A stretch of 64,000 nt of DNA, from positions 496,001 to 560,000 of the forward strand of contig CALSFV010000059.1 in assembly GCA_943737045.1 (NCBI GenBank), given 5' to 3'. Numbering within the stretch: position 1 is the stretch's first letter; each line of letters begins with the position of its first letter. The notes below the pieces were generated by a model. The model was not told the DNA's origin, made no database searches, and was given only the letters and a program-made list of their open reading frames with translations. Positions 34,328 to 46,720 of this stretch are shown here, one piece after another. Source of the stretch: Parapristionchus giblindavisi (lineage: Eukaryota; Nematoda; Chromadorea; Rhabditida; Diplogasteridae). The position numbers and the translations under genes were made by a program.

Positions 34328-37007
34328 TCATAGTTTGGACTTTTTAAATCTTTTGATGGCGAAAGCGGACAGATCAACGTAGGGCTTCTCCCCCTTCGCG
34401 ATTTGAGCCAATGCACGGCCCAGCGAGGGACCATTCTGGAAATATTTGATATGTTAGAAAAAATCAAATAAAGTGAAATTAGAATACCTTGAATCCAGTG
34501 CCCGACATGCATCCTGCAATTTGTATGTTGGTTGACCCAGGCAGAAAGTCGACAACATACTGGTCATCTGGGGACATCTGAAATATATATTTAGTCGTTT
34601 TAATGAAACTCCCGTTTTCTTTAAAATTATTGGCAAGTTTCCAGAAAATCCCTTTTCAGCCATTGATATTACTCACAGCATATTTGCATCTATCAATTCT
34701 CCATGGACCGTTCTCGGCGTCCAGGAAGGGCATGTGCTTCTTCAGATGTTCTCGCGTTTTGTTTATGTATTTCTGAATTGTGATTTTTGTATTTCTCTTT
34801 AACATTTGTTTTATGTGATAGAAACCTTATCAAAGTCAATGATTTCTTTGTCGACATCGTACACTTCTCCTTCGTGGTAGGCATACTGAAATGCAGAGAT
34901 TTTTTCCGACGAAGCACTACTATTATTCGCACTTTATGTGCGCTATGATTCATTATCGGATCAAGCATAACATCACATATCTCATTCATATGACATTCAC
35001 GAGATATTTTTTTCATTGAAATCTCTTTATTTCTCGACACATATCGTTAAATGCCAAGATCACTGTGAAAATTTTGAAAAAATGTTGCATGTTTTAGTTA
35101 TACCTTGACTGCTCCTATGTAGTCAACTGACGGAAGAGAATAATAGCCGATGTTCGTGTCGTTAACGATGATGACTGGATATTTGTCAGGCATGACTAGG
35201 TGTTCATCTTTCTTGTCCTTGGGCACCCAATATGCGACACTGATCAACTCATTCTGCGATGAAAAATGTATGTTAGCAAGACTATTATGAAAAAAACCTT
35301 GTAATCTTTGAAAATACAGCTAATAAAGACAGTGAACTGCACACTCTATTTAATTTTCCTACTTCCTCCAACACATACTAGATTCACTAGTGGTGGAATG
35401 CTTCTTGTAAATTTATTAACATCATAAAGATGCTTCAACAATTAAAAAACTAATTAAAATGAAGGAATTTGCACAGGGAGAAAATTGTTACATCGCCTAA
35501 AGTAGAGAACTTACTCGCGACTGAACAGGAATGTCCGGGAAAAGCTTATTAATCCAAGTTCCAAGTGCGAAAAGAGCTTTTCGTGCTTGAACAGGACCAT
35601 TAGTTGTCTTCAGAGTAACTGTCGACCCATCTTCATAGGACTCAACCCTAGTGTTCTCCATTACAGCGCCGCCAAGTTTGCGGAATTCATCCTTCAAAAG
35701 AGTCCTTTCATTTAAAACAGTAATTATGATAAAATATATGCTTTGTGGCTTTGATCCCTTTTCAATCTCTAGTGTGATCACAAGTCTCATTTTCATCTAC
35801 GCATTTAGAGTTTATGTTCATTCCAATCATCATTTCCATGTAAAAATAGCATAAAACTTTTCCCTTGTTTATGGTGATCTTATCATCACCTGTTTAATGT
35901 TCATAGTTTGATCGTACCTGATAAACTGCAAGCCATCGATCAGCAAGAATGACTCCTCCCATCGGATCGACAAGCCCCGCCCACTCACGACCATAATTCA
36001 ATTGGGGATATCGCTTCGAAACCTGCAATCGCATTGTTGTATCGTACGTTAATCTTGTTCATCTCCCAGTGCAATGCAATTATACTCGAAACAAAATATC
36101 ATGTACGAGAATGAATGATGTTTGCTGTATGTAACGAGAGTGCACTAGAGAACGAGGAAATTTTGCCATTTCTGGGATGAAGTAACTGATGTGGCACGGA
36201 GATTATTAACAATCAAACGTAATGCCCATGTTATGAGAATGTAGAATTTATGGATATAATTCAGTTGAAAAATAGGTTAAACAAACCTCGATATTTGAAA
36301 GGATCTCATTATCGCACTTGAAATCGTTTAGCACTTTTGACAAATCCTTGATTTCCTCTGTAGAGCCCATCCACACAAGTCCCGTCTTTCTATAAAGAAA
36401 TTTAATTTTAATATCGAGAATTAGGACAAATATTTAAATAAAATCAATTGATATTAGCCTTGTTAAATTAAGCACAATCACACCAAATTCGGAAATAGCT
36501 TACACCCATAGTTTTTCTCCTCTTTTCTTCTCCATTTCTGTAATTTGCTTGAATGATTCATGTACAAGAGGAAGATATTCGGCTTCTGTGTGAGCATAGC
36601 GAATGATGCGAGACTTTCCGGCAGAACTACCGTAGTTGTGGCCGAGGTTGAACTGTAACGAGCATTGTACTAAATATATATTACGGAAATATATACGAAA
36701 AGTAATTTGAATTTCTATTATTTTTTTCATGTAACTCTCTCTTTGACAGTAAAAAATGTTAATTGTTTCAGTGGTCAACCATCTAAACACCCGACGAACT
36801 GACAAGAAACTCTCTTTATGCATATAGAAGTATTAGATCATCATTTTCGTCTTTAACTTCCAAAAGGTAACAGCATTCTAGAATGCATATCTGTAATACC
36901 TGTTCAATGAGTAGTGTCTTAAGTCCGGCCTTCTGTGCGTGATATGCGGCACATGTTCCTATGATCCCTCCGCCTACTACGACCATATCATACGTGACCG
37001 ACGCCAT
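34328..37007 (-). CDS. Peroxisomal sarcosine / L-pipecolate oxidase (complete, 10 exons)
   Basis: Minus-strand exons are 37007-36900, 36652-36504, 36389-36287, 36022-35918, 35691-35515, 35253-35104, 34885-34826, 34772-34677, 34577-34488 and 34435-34328. They are in phase throughout, giving 381 aa, the normal length for MSOX/PIPOX enzymes. The N-terminus is an FAD dinucleotide fold (GGGIIG at 12-17). GHNYGSSAGKSRIIRY is the family's second FAD region. IDRCKYAMSPDDQYVVD carries Cys313 at the place where the flavin is covalently bound, and SGTGFK closes the FAD site. The last three residues are SKL, a perfect type-1 peroxisomal signal. It should oxidise sarcosine, pipecolate or related N-methyl/cyclic amino acids with O2, releasing H2O2. 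A methionine 20 residues upstream is in frame, but MASVTYD fits the family start. Exon 5 uses a GAAG 3' splice site. The substrate cannot be decided from sequence. Confidence 0.95.
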
Positions 37008-38016
37008 CCTACAATATGTTATCGTTTCAACTTGACTCGTCATATAACCAAAATATATAAGAAGCAAGACAGATGATACGAAATTAGTAATTCATAACAA
37101 GGCGACGTATAAACTGATTAAAGTTGCGTAATTATGACTATTATGCTAACGATTTGCCTGTATTCGGACAAATACTATTTATGGAGAAATCGTTGATTCA
37201 GGCTCCCTAATATGGGCAAATCGCGTACAGTAGTTGGGAAGGATGGAAATTGAATTGCTTAAATCTGGGCAGGTTTGATCTTAGCGCAGCAGGGGTACCT
37301 AACTTGTGTTACTAAACAAATCAAAATGCAAAAGGAATAAGGTTCCCAATCATGGTGTTTTGATTTAACAAAATGGAGCTACAGTCGATCAATAGAAGTA
37401 CATGATATCTCAAATGAAAGGTGATGGGAGTGAGAAGTTCTTCAACAGATCAAAAGTACTAAGATCGCATGAGAACGAGAAACGAGAGAGATACGACACG
37501 GCTCTTGATTCGCTATCAAATGGTTATCAGTCACACTTAGGCGGTGAAAGGTACATAACAGCGTATTCACTCTCAATTAAAGATGACCGATACGAGAGTC
37601 CATGACTATTATAAGATCACTGATCGTAGTGTAATCATAGGCCATAGATCACTGATCCATTTAAAATAAATGTGTGAATGAGGATTTCTAAGTTGAATTA
37701 TTGTTCCGAATAATTATGTACATTTTCAACTATTTCATTGTGCATGTAAATTAGTTTCATAGACATTCTGATTTTTTAAATGACTACACATGGCGATCAA
37801 GTGCCGTTCTGCAATTGATATAAGTAATAGACAGTTTTTTCCAATCTCCCATTAAGAACGAATCGGAATATGTCGGAACGAATTGACACTTGGCCGAGGA
37901 TGGAAGTTATGCGGTTAAACGACATTACTCCCCGACAATCCCACGAAAGAGACTCCATTGCAAGACTTAGTCGTTGTACCGCCACCTCCACATAACTTGC
38001 CCATTCCAGTCTAATT
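37008..38016. other. Intergenic, divergent promoter region
   Basis: It separates the oxidase (minus) from the first chemoreceptor (plus), so both promoters should be here. A partial dyad around AGATCACTGATC is repeated at about 37615-37660. No gene is seen. Confidence 0.6.
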
Positions 38017-40524
38017 ATGACTCAAGTTTATTCAACCTCTCCAACGGCAAAGGTTTGAAAATTTTGATTAATTCGTTGCGATTGATTGATTGAACTTATT
38101 ACTGCGTAATATGATTAAGAATTTTGAATAAAGTAAGAGTATAATTTGGTTCATGCTCTTGTTAAACTTTCGATTGCTCACTGAACTTTTTTGACTACAG
38201 GCTGATCTTTTATCATATCATCTATATCTATGGGAGGGTTTGGTTATCTTCGTTGCCAATATTCTTCTTTTCATAGTGATAATTAAGAAGTAAGTTGTTA
38301 AATATATTATTCTCTGAATTTCAATAAGTCTGATTTAGAATTTGACATATTTCTTGTAGCGCCTCTAACCACATAGCCTATTGTTTGATCGAATTTAGTT
38401 CAAAGCTACGATGTCAAAAGGAATACCTTCTCTATGCTGGTTGCATGGCTTTCGATATCGTATTCGGATTGACATATTTTATCGCTGCCGTGTATAGATT
38501 TCTCCTGTTTTGGAACAACAAATGTGAGTTTGCATTTTAATTGATAATGCAGAAAGACTTTTAATATGTTTAAGAATGTGCGCCTATGTACATATAATTC
38601 TAAAATTTCAATTCGACATAATTAATAAAATTGACCCACATTTTGATAAGCTCTGGTCAGATTAATTTGAAAGTTTGTAATAACTTTCTTCTTACGAGGG
38701 ATTTTTTATGCTTCATTATTTAGCACTTCGAATCGGAATTTCAAAAGTTCATTTTAGATTTAGTGTAGTAGATCCTAGTGAAAATAAATTATATTGATTG
38801 TATGATCACTTAGGAAGAACCATACTCAATTTTAGACTTCCCTTTGTACACGATGTATGAATGTCTCACAACACCACATATAATCCTATTCGTCTTCATC
38901 ACTCCGGGGGCAGGTAAAATATTCTTTAGACCTTTAATTTATTTTTCCCATGTCCAAATACTTCCTTGTCGCAGCCCACGAGAAATGTGCACTTTGTGAT
39001 CTGTTATAAACCAAAATGTATTTTTCAATGACGAAACTGATATCTCTATTACATCAACACAATGAAATACATAATAAAAATATTAATTGTATTATTCAGG
39101 TGTTCTTGTCTTCGTGTGTTCAATCGATCGTTTAATTGGAGTTTTCTTTCCTATCAAATACATTAAGCTATCGACAAACTACGGTATCTCCTAAAATATA
39201 TTCTATTTACATGTCTGTTGACATTTTGCACATCGTGGAAGTGTTTTGATTGTCCCACCGATGAGAATGAGAAGTACTTGTTGCAGTGTTGATTCTCTTC
39301 GCCATCTCGTTCACGATTCCGATTCTGATGTTGATTGCGTCACTAATCACAAGTGCTCCCAATGACACAATACACAATGTGAGAAGATCCGCACATATTC
39401 ACAACATGTCGAGAATACCATTCTGTCCTGCTCCTTTTCAATAGGAGAGCTGATTTTTTTTGCAATATTGCGGAGAAAAGAAAAATCGAAGATAGTGGCC
39501 AGTAATTTTTTTACGGAAAAATAACTATAATATTGTTATCTAATAAGGAAAAAAAACGAACACACAAGTATTCGGCCAGTAGCTAATCATGAACTCTATA
39601 GCAACTAGCAACGTGTACGACAACGCAAGGCACAACAGAAGATATGTATATGGTGCTTAGATTAACCAGGATTGTCGGATCATGCTCATGTGCTGTTATT
39701 TATATTCCGATATTCATTAAGATATTCATGGTACGTAATTTTGGGGCTTGTCCTATGAGACGGAAATATAATGCACAGGTCTCTATGAAATTAGAGAAAA
39801 GAAACTACAGACTAAAATCATCAAACACCAAAGTAGACCTAAAGTAGGCGGAGTAGTCTTTTTCTTCACATGTTTTACGAGCTCCTCACGAGACTGGAAC
39901 GTAACATTGTTTTATTTTTTCAGAATGTTCATGCCATGAGTAAATCGCAAGTATCATCTAGTCGTACGAAGAAACTTCTACGAACCACGACTACCGTAGT
40001 CCTCATCACACTCAACACTATTTTAATGTTTTCGTTCCCTGACATAATTCTGATAATCAATCCTAAAACGACTTCGAACTTCTTCTATGTACTGAATTTG
40101 AACAAGGTTCGTGCAAAACAATACATTGTTCTGACCTCAGATTGTTGTTTAAAGACTATATGAATAGAGAATATGATTTAGTGTCGTATAGAATTCGCTA
40201 ATATTCGTAAATCTTTTGCAGGGAGTGCTGAATCTTATCATATTTGCCGTGACACAGCACACATTGCGGCAGGCAGTATTAGATTTCATTCTCCGCAGAA
40301 AGATAAAGAGGAAGGTGAGAGAAATTTATGCTGAAATGTGCCATGTGCGCTCGGTTCAGAACTCGCATGAAGAAAACAAAAGATTTCGACTTTTTTTGTT
40401 ATCTGTCATCCATGTCTCCTATTTCCTTTCGCTACTTTTAAGCAGTTTTGTTCAGATCACAACTTCGAGAGTGTCCGCGGTTCCTCAGAAGACGACTATA
40501 TTTACTGTCAAGAGCACGGCATAA
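38017..40524 (+). CDS. Nematode 7TM chemoreceptor, paralogue 1 (complete, about 10 exons)
   Basis: Exons are 38017-38052, 38201-38289, 38399-38523, 38836-38913, 39100-39183, 39287-39378, 39602-39730, 39924-40106, 40222-40314 and 40456-40524; phases agree and give 325 aa. Without splicing 40315-40455 the frame also stays open to the same stop, so the cytoplasmic tail could be longer. Hydrophobic blocks fit seven helices. The TM3 end reads CSIDRLIGVFFPIKY, a DRY-like motif; TM6 includes TTVVLITLNTILMFSFPDII; the TM7 equivalent is NLIIFAVTQHTLRQ. This is a rhodopsin-like nematode serpentine receptor. The closest family may be Srsx or a related group, which I cannot settle. It would sense environmental or peptide ligands at the plasma membrane of neurons. 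The next gene is a tandem paralogue with identical exon lengths in most exons. Confidence 0.85.
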
Positions 40525-41218
40525 TAATTCATTCGTCCCAATTATTGTTTGTAAAAATTATACAATAAACAATGTGTTTAATAATATCATACATTAATTT
40601 ATTTTTTAATCATTCATTCGATATCTGACTGCGATAATATCTTCCAGAGATTCAATCTGACAAAAAAATCAAAAGTTCCTTATTTAGAACTTGTCGATCC
40701 GTGTGAACGGTCTTGGGACGTGCATAGTTATAACTGTGCTAGCTAATTAACTGAACTATTGAATGCATACAAGAATCCTTACAAATAATTTTTAAAGAAA
40801 AATTATTTATATATTTTGCACAATGCGTAGAACAACCATTTACCGCTAATGAATTGAAAGTTCAAGTGAACTTTATGTTTCACTAGAAAGTATAACAACA
40901 TACTCAACATAACAAGAGTCCGTAAAAATTAAATCGAGATAGATATATTCTACGTTCGTCATCAGTCCCAACAAGATATAGATCATTGAGATACCACCAA
41001 TTTGAATTCCATCCAGTATACCTCAGAGAGATGTCTGTCGAATATCCTGAAATATCTTCTTATAGTCGTTCATTGTTGAGCAAATCTTGCTATGTTTCCT
41101 ATTCTTGTATTATATTTGACTTATTTTAAATTTCCGGTTGTAATATGCTAACGTTTAGAGTACATTCAAACTCTAAGCTGTGTCAGTTTGTCTATTTTTG
41201 AAGATATCATAAACAGAT
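40525..41218. other. Spacer between the two chemoreceptors
   Basis: AT-rich. It should hold the 3' end of paralogue 1 (AATAAA at about 40563) and the promoter of paralogue 2. No other feature seen. Confidence 0.6.
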
Positions 41219-43012
41219 ATGCAATTCTCCAATGTTTCAACGGCAAAAGTAAGTTTTCCTTGGTGTTATAGTGTAGTGGTTAAGACTTCACACACTACGA
41301 AGGTAGCTGAGATTTTTTTTATTACATGTTCTTGGTGACAGCTTTTTTTGCTAATAAAATTGTTTCAGGCTTCTCTTTTGACTTACCACCTCTATCTCTG
41401 GGAGGGACTCATCATAATCATATTCAACTCTGTCTTTGTATTTACTATTATGAGAAAGTAATTAACAATTTTTCTAATGATTTATTATTGTAATAGCTAT
41501 GAACAATTCTTATCTTGCTGGTATACCTTTTTTACGCAATTCTTATATTTTGTTTACTGACAATGAATCTACAATGAATATTTGCAGTACAAAAATTCGA
41601 TCGCAGAAAGAATACGTTCTTTACGCGGGATGTATGGCGTTCGATATTGTATTCGGATCAACATATCTCATCGCTGCTATCTTTCGATTCACTATGATCT
41701 ACTTGTATAGCTGTCAGTTATTTGATGAACATCGAACTTCCTAAATAAACAAAATCAAGGGTTACAGACTTTCCGCTCTATTCTATGTTCGGCTGTCTTA
41801 CTACACCACATCTCATCCTATTCACTTATATCACGCCCGGCACAGGTAATCAAAACACAGTTGAAACAATTGTCGGAAACAAAATAACATGTCATTGCAA
41901 TATTACCGAGATTGTATATCATCGACATTTTCTAGGAATACTAGTGTTGGTATGTGCAATTGATCGCTTCATTGGGGTCTTTTTTCCGATGAAATATTTC
42001 AAGTTAACTTCTAGATACGGTAACGAATTATTTTTTTCTTTTTATATAAATTTATTTATTTTAGTTCTTGCCATGTTCGGATTCTGTTTTACGGCTCCAT
42101 TATTGCTGGTTGCGGCTGCTCTTATCACCACTTCGCCGTACAATGACAAAAATGTCAGTAATGCTTTTTTTACTAATCAACGATATTATGTACATCTCAA
42201 TCTGGCGAAATATTACTGCTACCGTTTGATCGATTGATATATATTAATTTAATTAACTTTGCATTCTTTTCGAAATCAAAAACAAAATCAATATGCATCT
42301 GAGATTAAACAGCATTAAATAATGAAGACTTGATATACAGCTACCTGCAACGTGTGTCACGAGCCAATCTACTACTCATGCAATGTATACAGTACTTCGT
42401 ATGACACGAGTACTTGGCGCCTTTATCTGTGTTATCTTATACATCCCGATGTTTATCAGGATATATCTAGTAAGTTATCAATGGGAAACTAAAGGAAGTA
42501 TGGTCCTTATCAACGGTTCCCTCATATCACATATCTCCTGATTTCCATGATAACGCTATTGTGCTACTCCACCGTTGTCAATGGTAATGGTCCACTTTAT
42601 TGCTTTATTTCTGCCATTGCAGAATATGAAAGCCCTAAAAAGATCTAACTCGTCTCTAAGTACAACATCCAAGCTGATTCGCACAACGATTACTGTAGTA
42701 TTGATAACACTAAGCAACTTTCTTCTATTCACCGTTCCGGATATTATATTATTGATTCGGCCGGATATCCTTTCAAATATTTACTATATTCTCAATCTGA
42801 ATAAGGTAGGAAATAATGATTTAAAACTTTTAAAAATCGTTTTATCGCTCAATATTTATTCAAAAATCAATAATCGCGAGTAAATACGATATAATAAGAG
42901 GTTACCTAAAATTCAGGGAATCGTTAATATCATTATATTTTTCACGACTCAGAAGACGCTGAGAGAGGCGATGTTCTCCTGTTTTAAGAAAAATGTCAGT
43001 GGTGTTCAGTAA
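41219..43012 (+). CDS. Nematode 7TM chemoreceptor, paralogue 2 (complete, 9 exons)
   Basis: Exons are 41219-41248, 41369-41457, 41588-41712, 41768-41845, 41936-42019, 42065-42153, 42341-42469, 42623-42805 and 42917-43012 (TAA); phases agree and give 300 aa. Exons 2-5, 7 and 8 have exactly the same lengths as those of paralogue 1 (89, 125, 78, 84, 129 and 183 nt). Sequences align throughout: HLYLWEGL, QKEYVLYAGCMAFDIVFG, CAIDRFIGVFFPMKY, TVLRMTR, FTVPDIILLIRP and YYILNLNK. The C-terminal tail is much shorter and the N-terminus differs. Two 5' splice sites read GTCAGT. The copies clearly arose by tandem duplication but are well diverged. Ligand unknown; family-level call as for paralogue 1. Confidence 0.85.
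41268..41320 (+). repeat. tRNA-like 5' half in chemoreceptor intron
   Basis: TAGTGTAGTGGTTAAGACTTC resembles an A box and the start of an anticodon arm. No B box follows. It shares words with the other tRNA-like repeats of the window. Confidence 0.35.
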
Positions 43013-46000
43013 AACTTTTTTATCGATATTTTAATTTTTTTTTATTTTATGACCTAGTAAAAATCATTCCATTCCGTTTTTAAATTAATTTTTCGCAATT
43101 TAAGATCTATTGTTGATTAAAGGCACAGACTTGGCACCTGTCAGACGCCAGACAGACCTCTCTGATTTATGTCAAGGTTACTCCATTATGATGGACTTCG
43201 TCACTAAAGAAGAAGTCAACTACAGATATTAGAGTCAGTGACATTCGACCAACATGGACTACTCTTTTATATCACCCACAATGTAAATATATTAATTTTG
43301 ATTGATTAATGTCTATATATGCACTTCACGGAATAAAATGTTATTGTTAAATTAATGATGGACATGGCTTAATGTGCATTCTAACTTTTCTAGTTTACTG
43401 TATTTGATGGTCGGTAGAATAAGACAAGTGGAGATAGTTAATAAACTACCGCTGATATCTCCATTCAGATCGATCAAGATCTTAGCCAATCGATAAGTGA
43501 AGACGAAAGAAGAAAAGAAAAAGAAGAGGAATACCATGAAGGTTATAGACTTTTTTTCAGGGAGAAAAGAGGGCGAACTCAATAGGTTTGAGTAGACAAA
43601 GAAGGACAAGAATCGAACGGAATGAATAAGGGATTACAAAAAGGGACTTCGAAATATTTAATTGCAAATAATTCATTTTCAAATTCGCAAACATTGTCCA
43701 AATATCGCAATGGCCTTATATCTAATACTTTTTTATCATAGATATATTGTCTAATGTGGTTTCTTATATTCGTAAAGTTTCTAAAATTGCACAGATTGCA
43801 GTAGCATAGTAGTACTTGCACCTGCCGAGCTGTTCCTCTTTCTCCCTCCATTTCTTCTCCAATTCTCTTTTCCTCTTTCACTCCCTCTCCCGCCCTCTCC
43901 TCCTCTCATTCCCCCCTCTCTCGCTCTCCCTCCCTCTCTCCTCCCTCTCCCTCTCTCCCTCTCCCTCCCTATATCCTCTCCTCACCACTACCATTTATCT
44001 CATCCATTCACTCTCTCCTATGCATCTTTCTCATTTCCTTCTGCGATATATCATACTCGTAATGACTCTTCTTTCTTCGATGCCTCTCCTTTTTCATCCC
44101 CTTCTCTCCCGTTCCCATTCTACCACACAATTCGAATCGTGAGATCAACCTTGGTCATTCTGCACTAAAAGTAAGCTTTCCCACTCTATTACCATTTGCG
44201 TCTGTCCTTCATAATGTCCAAGATTTCTGAAATATCGTGACATCTTCATTATAACCATTTGTGATATTTTGTGATCTCTGGAAAATTTGCCCACGTCTGG
44301 AACATTGAGGCTTCGGCGTCGTTATCGGAGTTCGCACAATGATGGGTCCTAAGTGGAAACCCTGATATTGAATATGACAGTTGTCAACGTAACTGCATGA
44401 TACGGTAGCCATTCATTATTGATCTCTGGATACAATAACTTTTCGCAGCAATGATAAACTGTTTCTGGATATTCTACTTAAGAACCTACAAAATCACGCT
44501 ACAATGCTCCAAGATTGTTTCTGACTCCGCGGAGGCGTTTTGCAAATGTTCCACGGCTTTTTCTCTTTTATCCAATACTTCTTTTCGTTTCTTTTAAGGG
44601 TTTTTGGGGTATGGTCTGAATATAGAAAATCCAAAAAGTAAATTATATATTATTATATAATGCTCTGTAATATCTCTGGCATCTCTGTAAACTCTTTGGT
44701 TAACGCAAAATGTCTCGCAAAAGTAATGTATTCGTAGTCATCGATCATCGTCATTGTTTCCTGTGTGGATGATATCTCGGAAGGAAACAGAGGGACGTAC
44801 TGTAGGAAGCAAAAGTGGCATATTGAGATACGGGAGGAAATGGAAGTATTCCGGGAGATCTGGTGGATAGACAGAGATCCAGAAAGAGTAGTACGGAGAT
44901 GAAGACTAGATGTGGTATATTCAGATAGAGAGATAGAAGACAGAAACAGAGAAGCTTAGAGAGTGATGTAATCTCGGTTAAGGTGAGAGAGGAGATTAGC
45001 CAAAGGAAATTGAAAGAAGAGAGAGAACAGAAAGAGGTAAAGCGGTAAGGGTGAAGGTGAGAAAGAGGAGTGATCGGAGGAGGGGAGAGGATTGGGTGCA
45101 GGAATATCCTATAGATAAGCTTGAAATGAAGAGAATCGGAGTACATGATTTTCTGTGAAAATTTGTATCCTCTACGATATGTAGTCTACCCAAGCTCTAT
45201 CACTCTATGCCTTCTGCTACAATCTTTCGTACTTATCATAAATAGGAGCATAATCATCTTCATCTCTGCTTTGCAAGAATCACATGGGAGCAAGAAACAT
45301 CTACCGTACTGATCCTTTGTGTTATCCCGCCTTCGTTCTTCGATTAAGGTGCGAGCTCCGCCCACTTTACGAGCAGAACTGCCTGCCGCCTGCACTTTTC
45401 CCCATTCACCTTCTATATCCATCGCCCCTAGTCTTCCTATCAACGTGGCCACCCGAGTATCCACGGCAGACTTAGAGGTGCAGAAATATGATGTCTAGGG
45501 TTCTAGGAAATCATTATTATGCAATCATGAATCAAAATTGTCACTTTTCGATTGATATTCTGAAACTTTGATCGCTATTTTTCTGGAATAATCTCGTTCC
45601 CACTCCTAGTTTCCGTTATGATCGTATCTCAAGGGAGAATAATGTGAAAATATGGATGTTATGGAAACAGGGAATATAGTAGACTGGAATTGGCACCTCT
45701 GCAACGCTCAATCAGGCACAAAACCACGATGTGTATTGAATTCAAATAATTTCTTCATCTTTCTGGGAAACTACCTGAAAATAATTTTTTGAGCCGGGAA
45801 TCCATATCTCTTGTTGATTACGATACAGGAAAAAAGAATAAAAAGAAAAACATGAAAATTAAGGAGACTAAATCCATGTCGCCAATAGAGATGAGACGAA
45901 GAGGTGTGGTGGAGAATTGAGAGGGAGAGGAAGAGGAGATGGAGAGGGAGAGGGTTGAGGGGAAGAAAGAGAAAAGAAGACAGGAGAGACAGGCATTTGA

Positions 46001-46552
46001 TACGAATCAAAGGAAAGTCCCATTTCCATTTTTGGTATAGTGTCTACCATGGCAGCGAGGATGAAGAAGAGGAGAAAGAAGAGAAGAAAGAATACGACAC
46101 TTTCAGAATTTCCTGCCTCCTGGATTAGGGTTGATAAAGAAGCATTTAACGATGTCGGTGGTCAATAAATCTCAATCACAAATCACGTACTACTAATGAG
46201 ATCGAGTAAGAAAAGGATAAAAATTGATCTTAGTTGGAAATACTTTTCCACTCTCCTTCTCCCTTCCTCTCTCTCTCCTTCCCTCACTCTTCCATTCTCC
46301 GCGTACTTAATTGAACACTTCTCCGTATCTCAATGCCCTCTCTCTTTCTTTCCGTCCTTCCCTTTCTCTTGTCTAATCGAACTTTTCGTACATGTCAAAT
46401 GAACTACGTTCTGTTAATCTCAATTTTTTCCAATAATTTTCCGTTTTTTTTTTAAATGAGACGTTATGATATTACAAAGAAAACTAAGATAAAATAATAT
46501 ACATATTATACACATATGTGCCTTGTCAAGCACGCTTCTAGGACGAACAACG

Positions 46553-46720
46553 CTAAGTTTTCGTGGGTTATTTGACTGTTCTTATCAAGTTTAATATTTG
46601 GACGTTTTCTTGAATGGAGACGAATTCTCTCAGAGATCGAAGGATATTACTTGTGAATATGAAGATACCCCGTGTTTTGACCCCCTCTGCATACTAAATG
46701 CTGAAAGGATAAAGTATTGC
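46553..46720 (+). repeat. Dispersed repeat, longest copy
   Basis: It carries TTTTCGTGGGTT, TTTTCTTGAATGGAGA, TTCTCTCAGAGA, CTCTGCATA and GGATAAAGTATTG in the same order as 29000-29125 and, inverted, 32740-32905. Confidence 0.75.

Noticed and set aside
41268..41320. Functional tRNA gene
   Set aside because: A-box-like start but no B box and no cloverleaf; kept only as a weak repeat.
43816..44142. Ser/Leu/Pro-rich frame
   Set aside because: Pyrimidine tract (TCTCCC family), not protein.
44209..44412. Minus-strand 67-residue frame
   Set aside because: No splice-compatible neighbour, ordinary composition for random AT-rich DNA.
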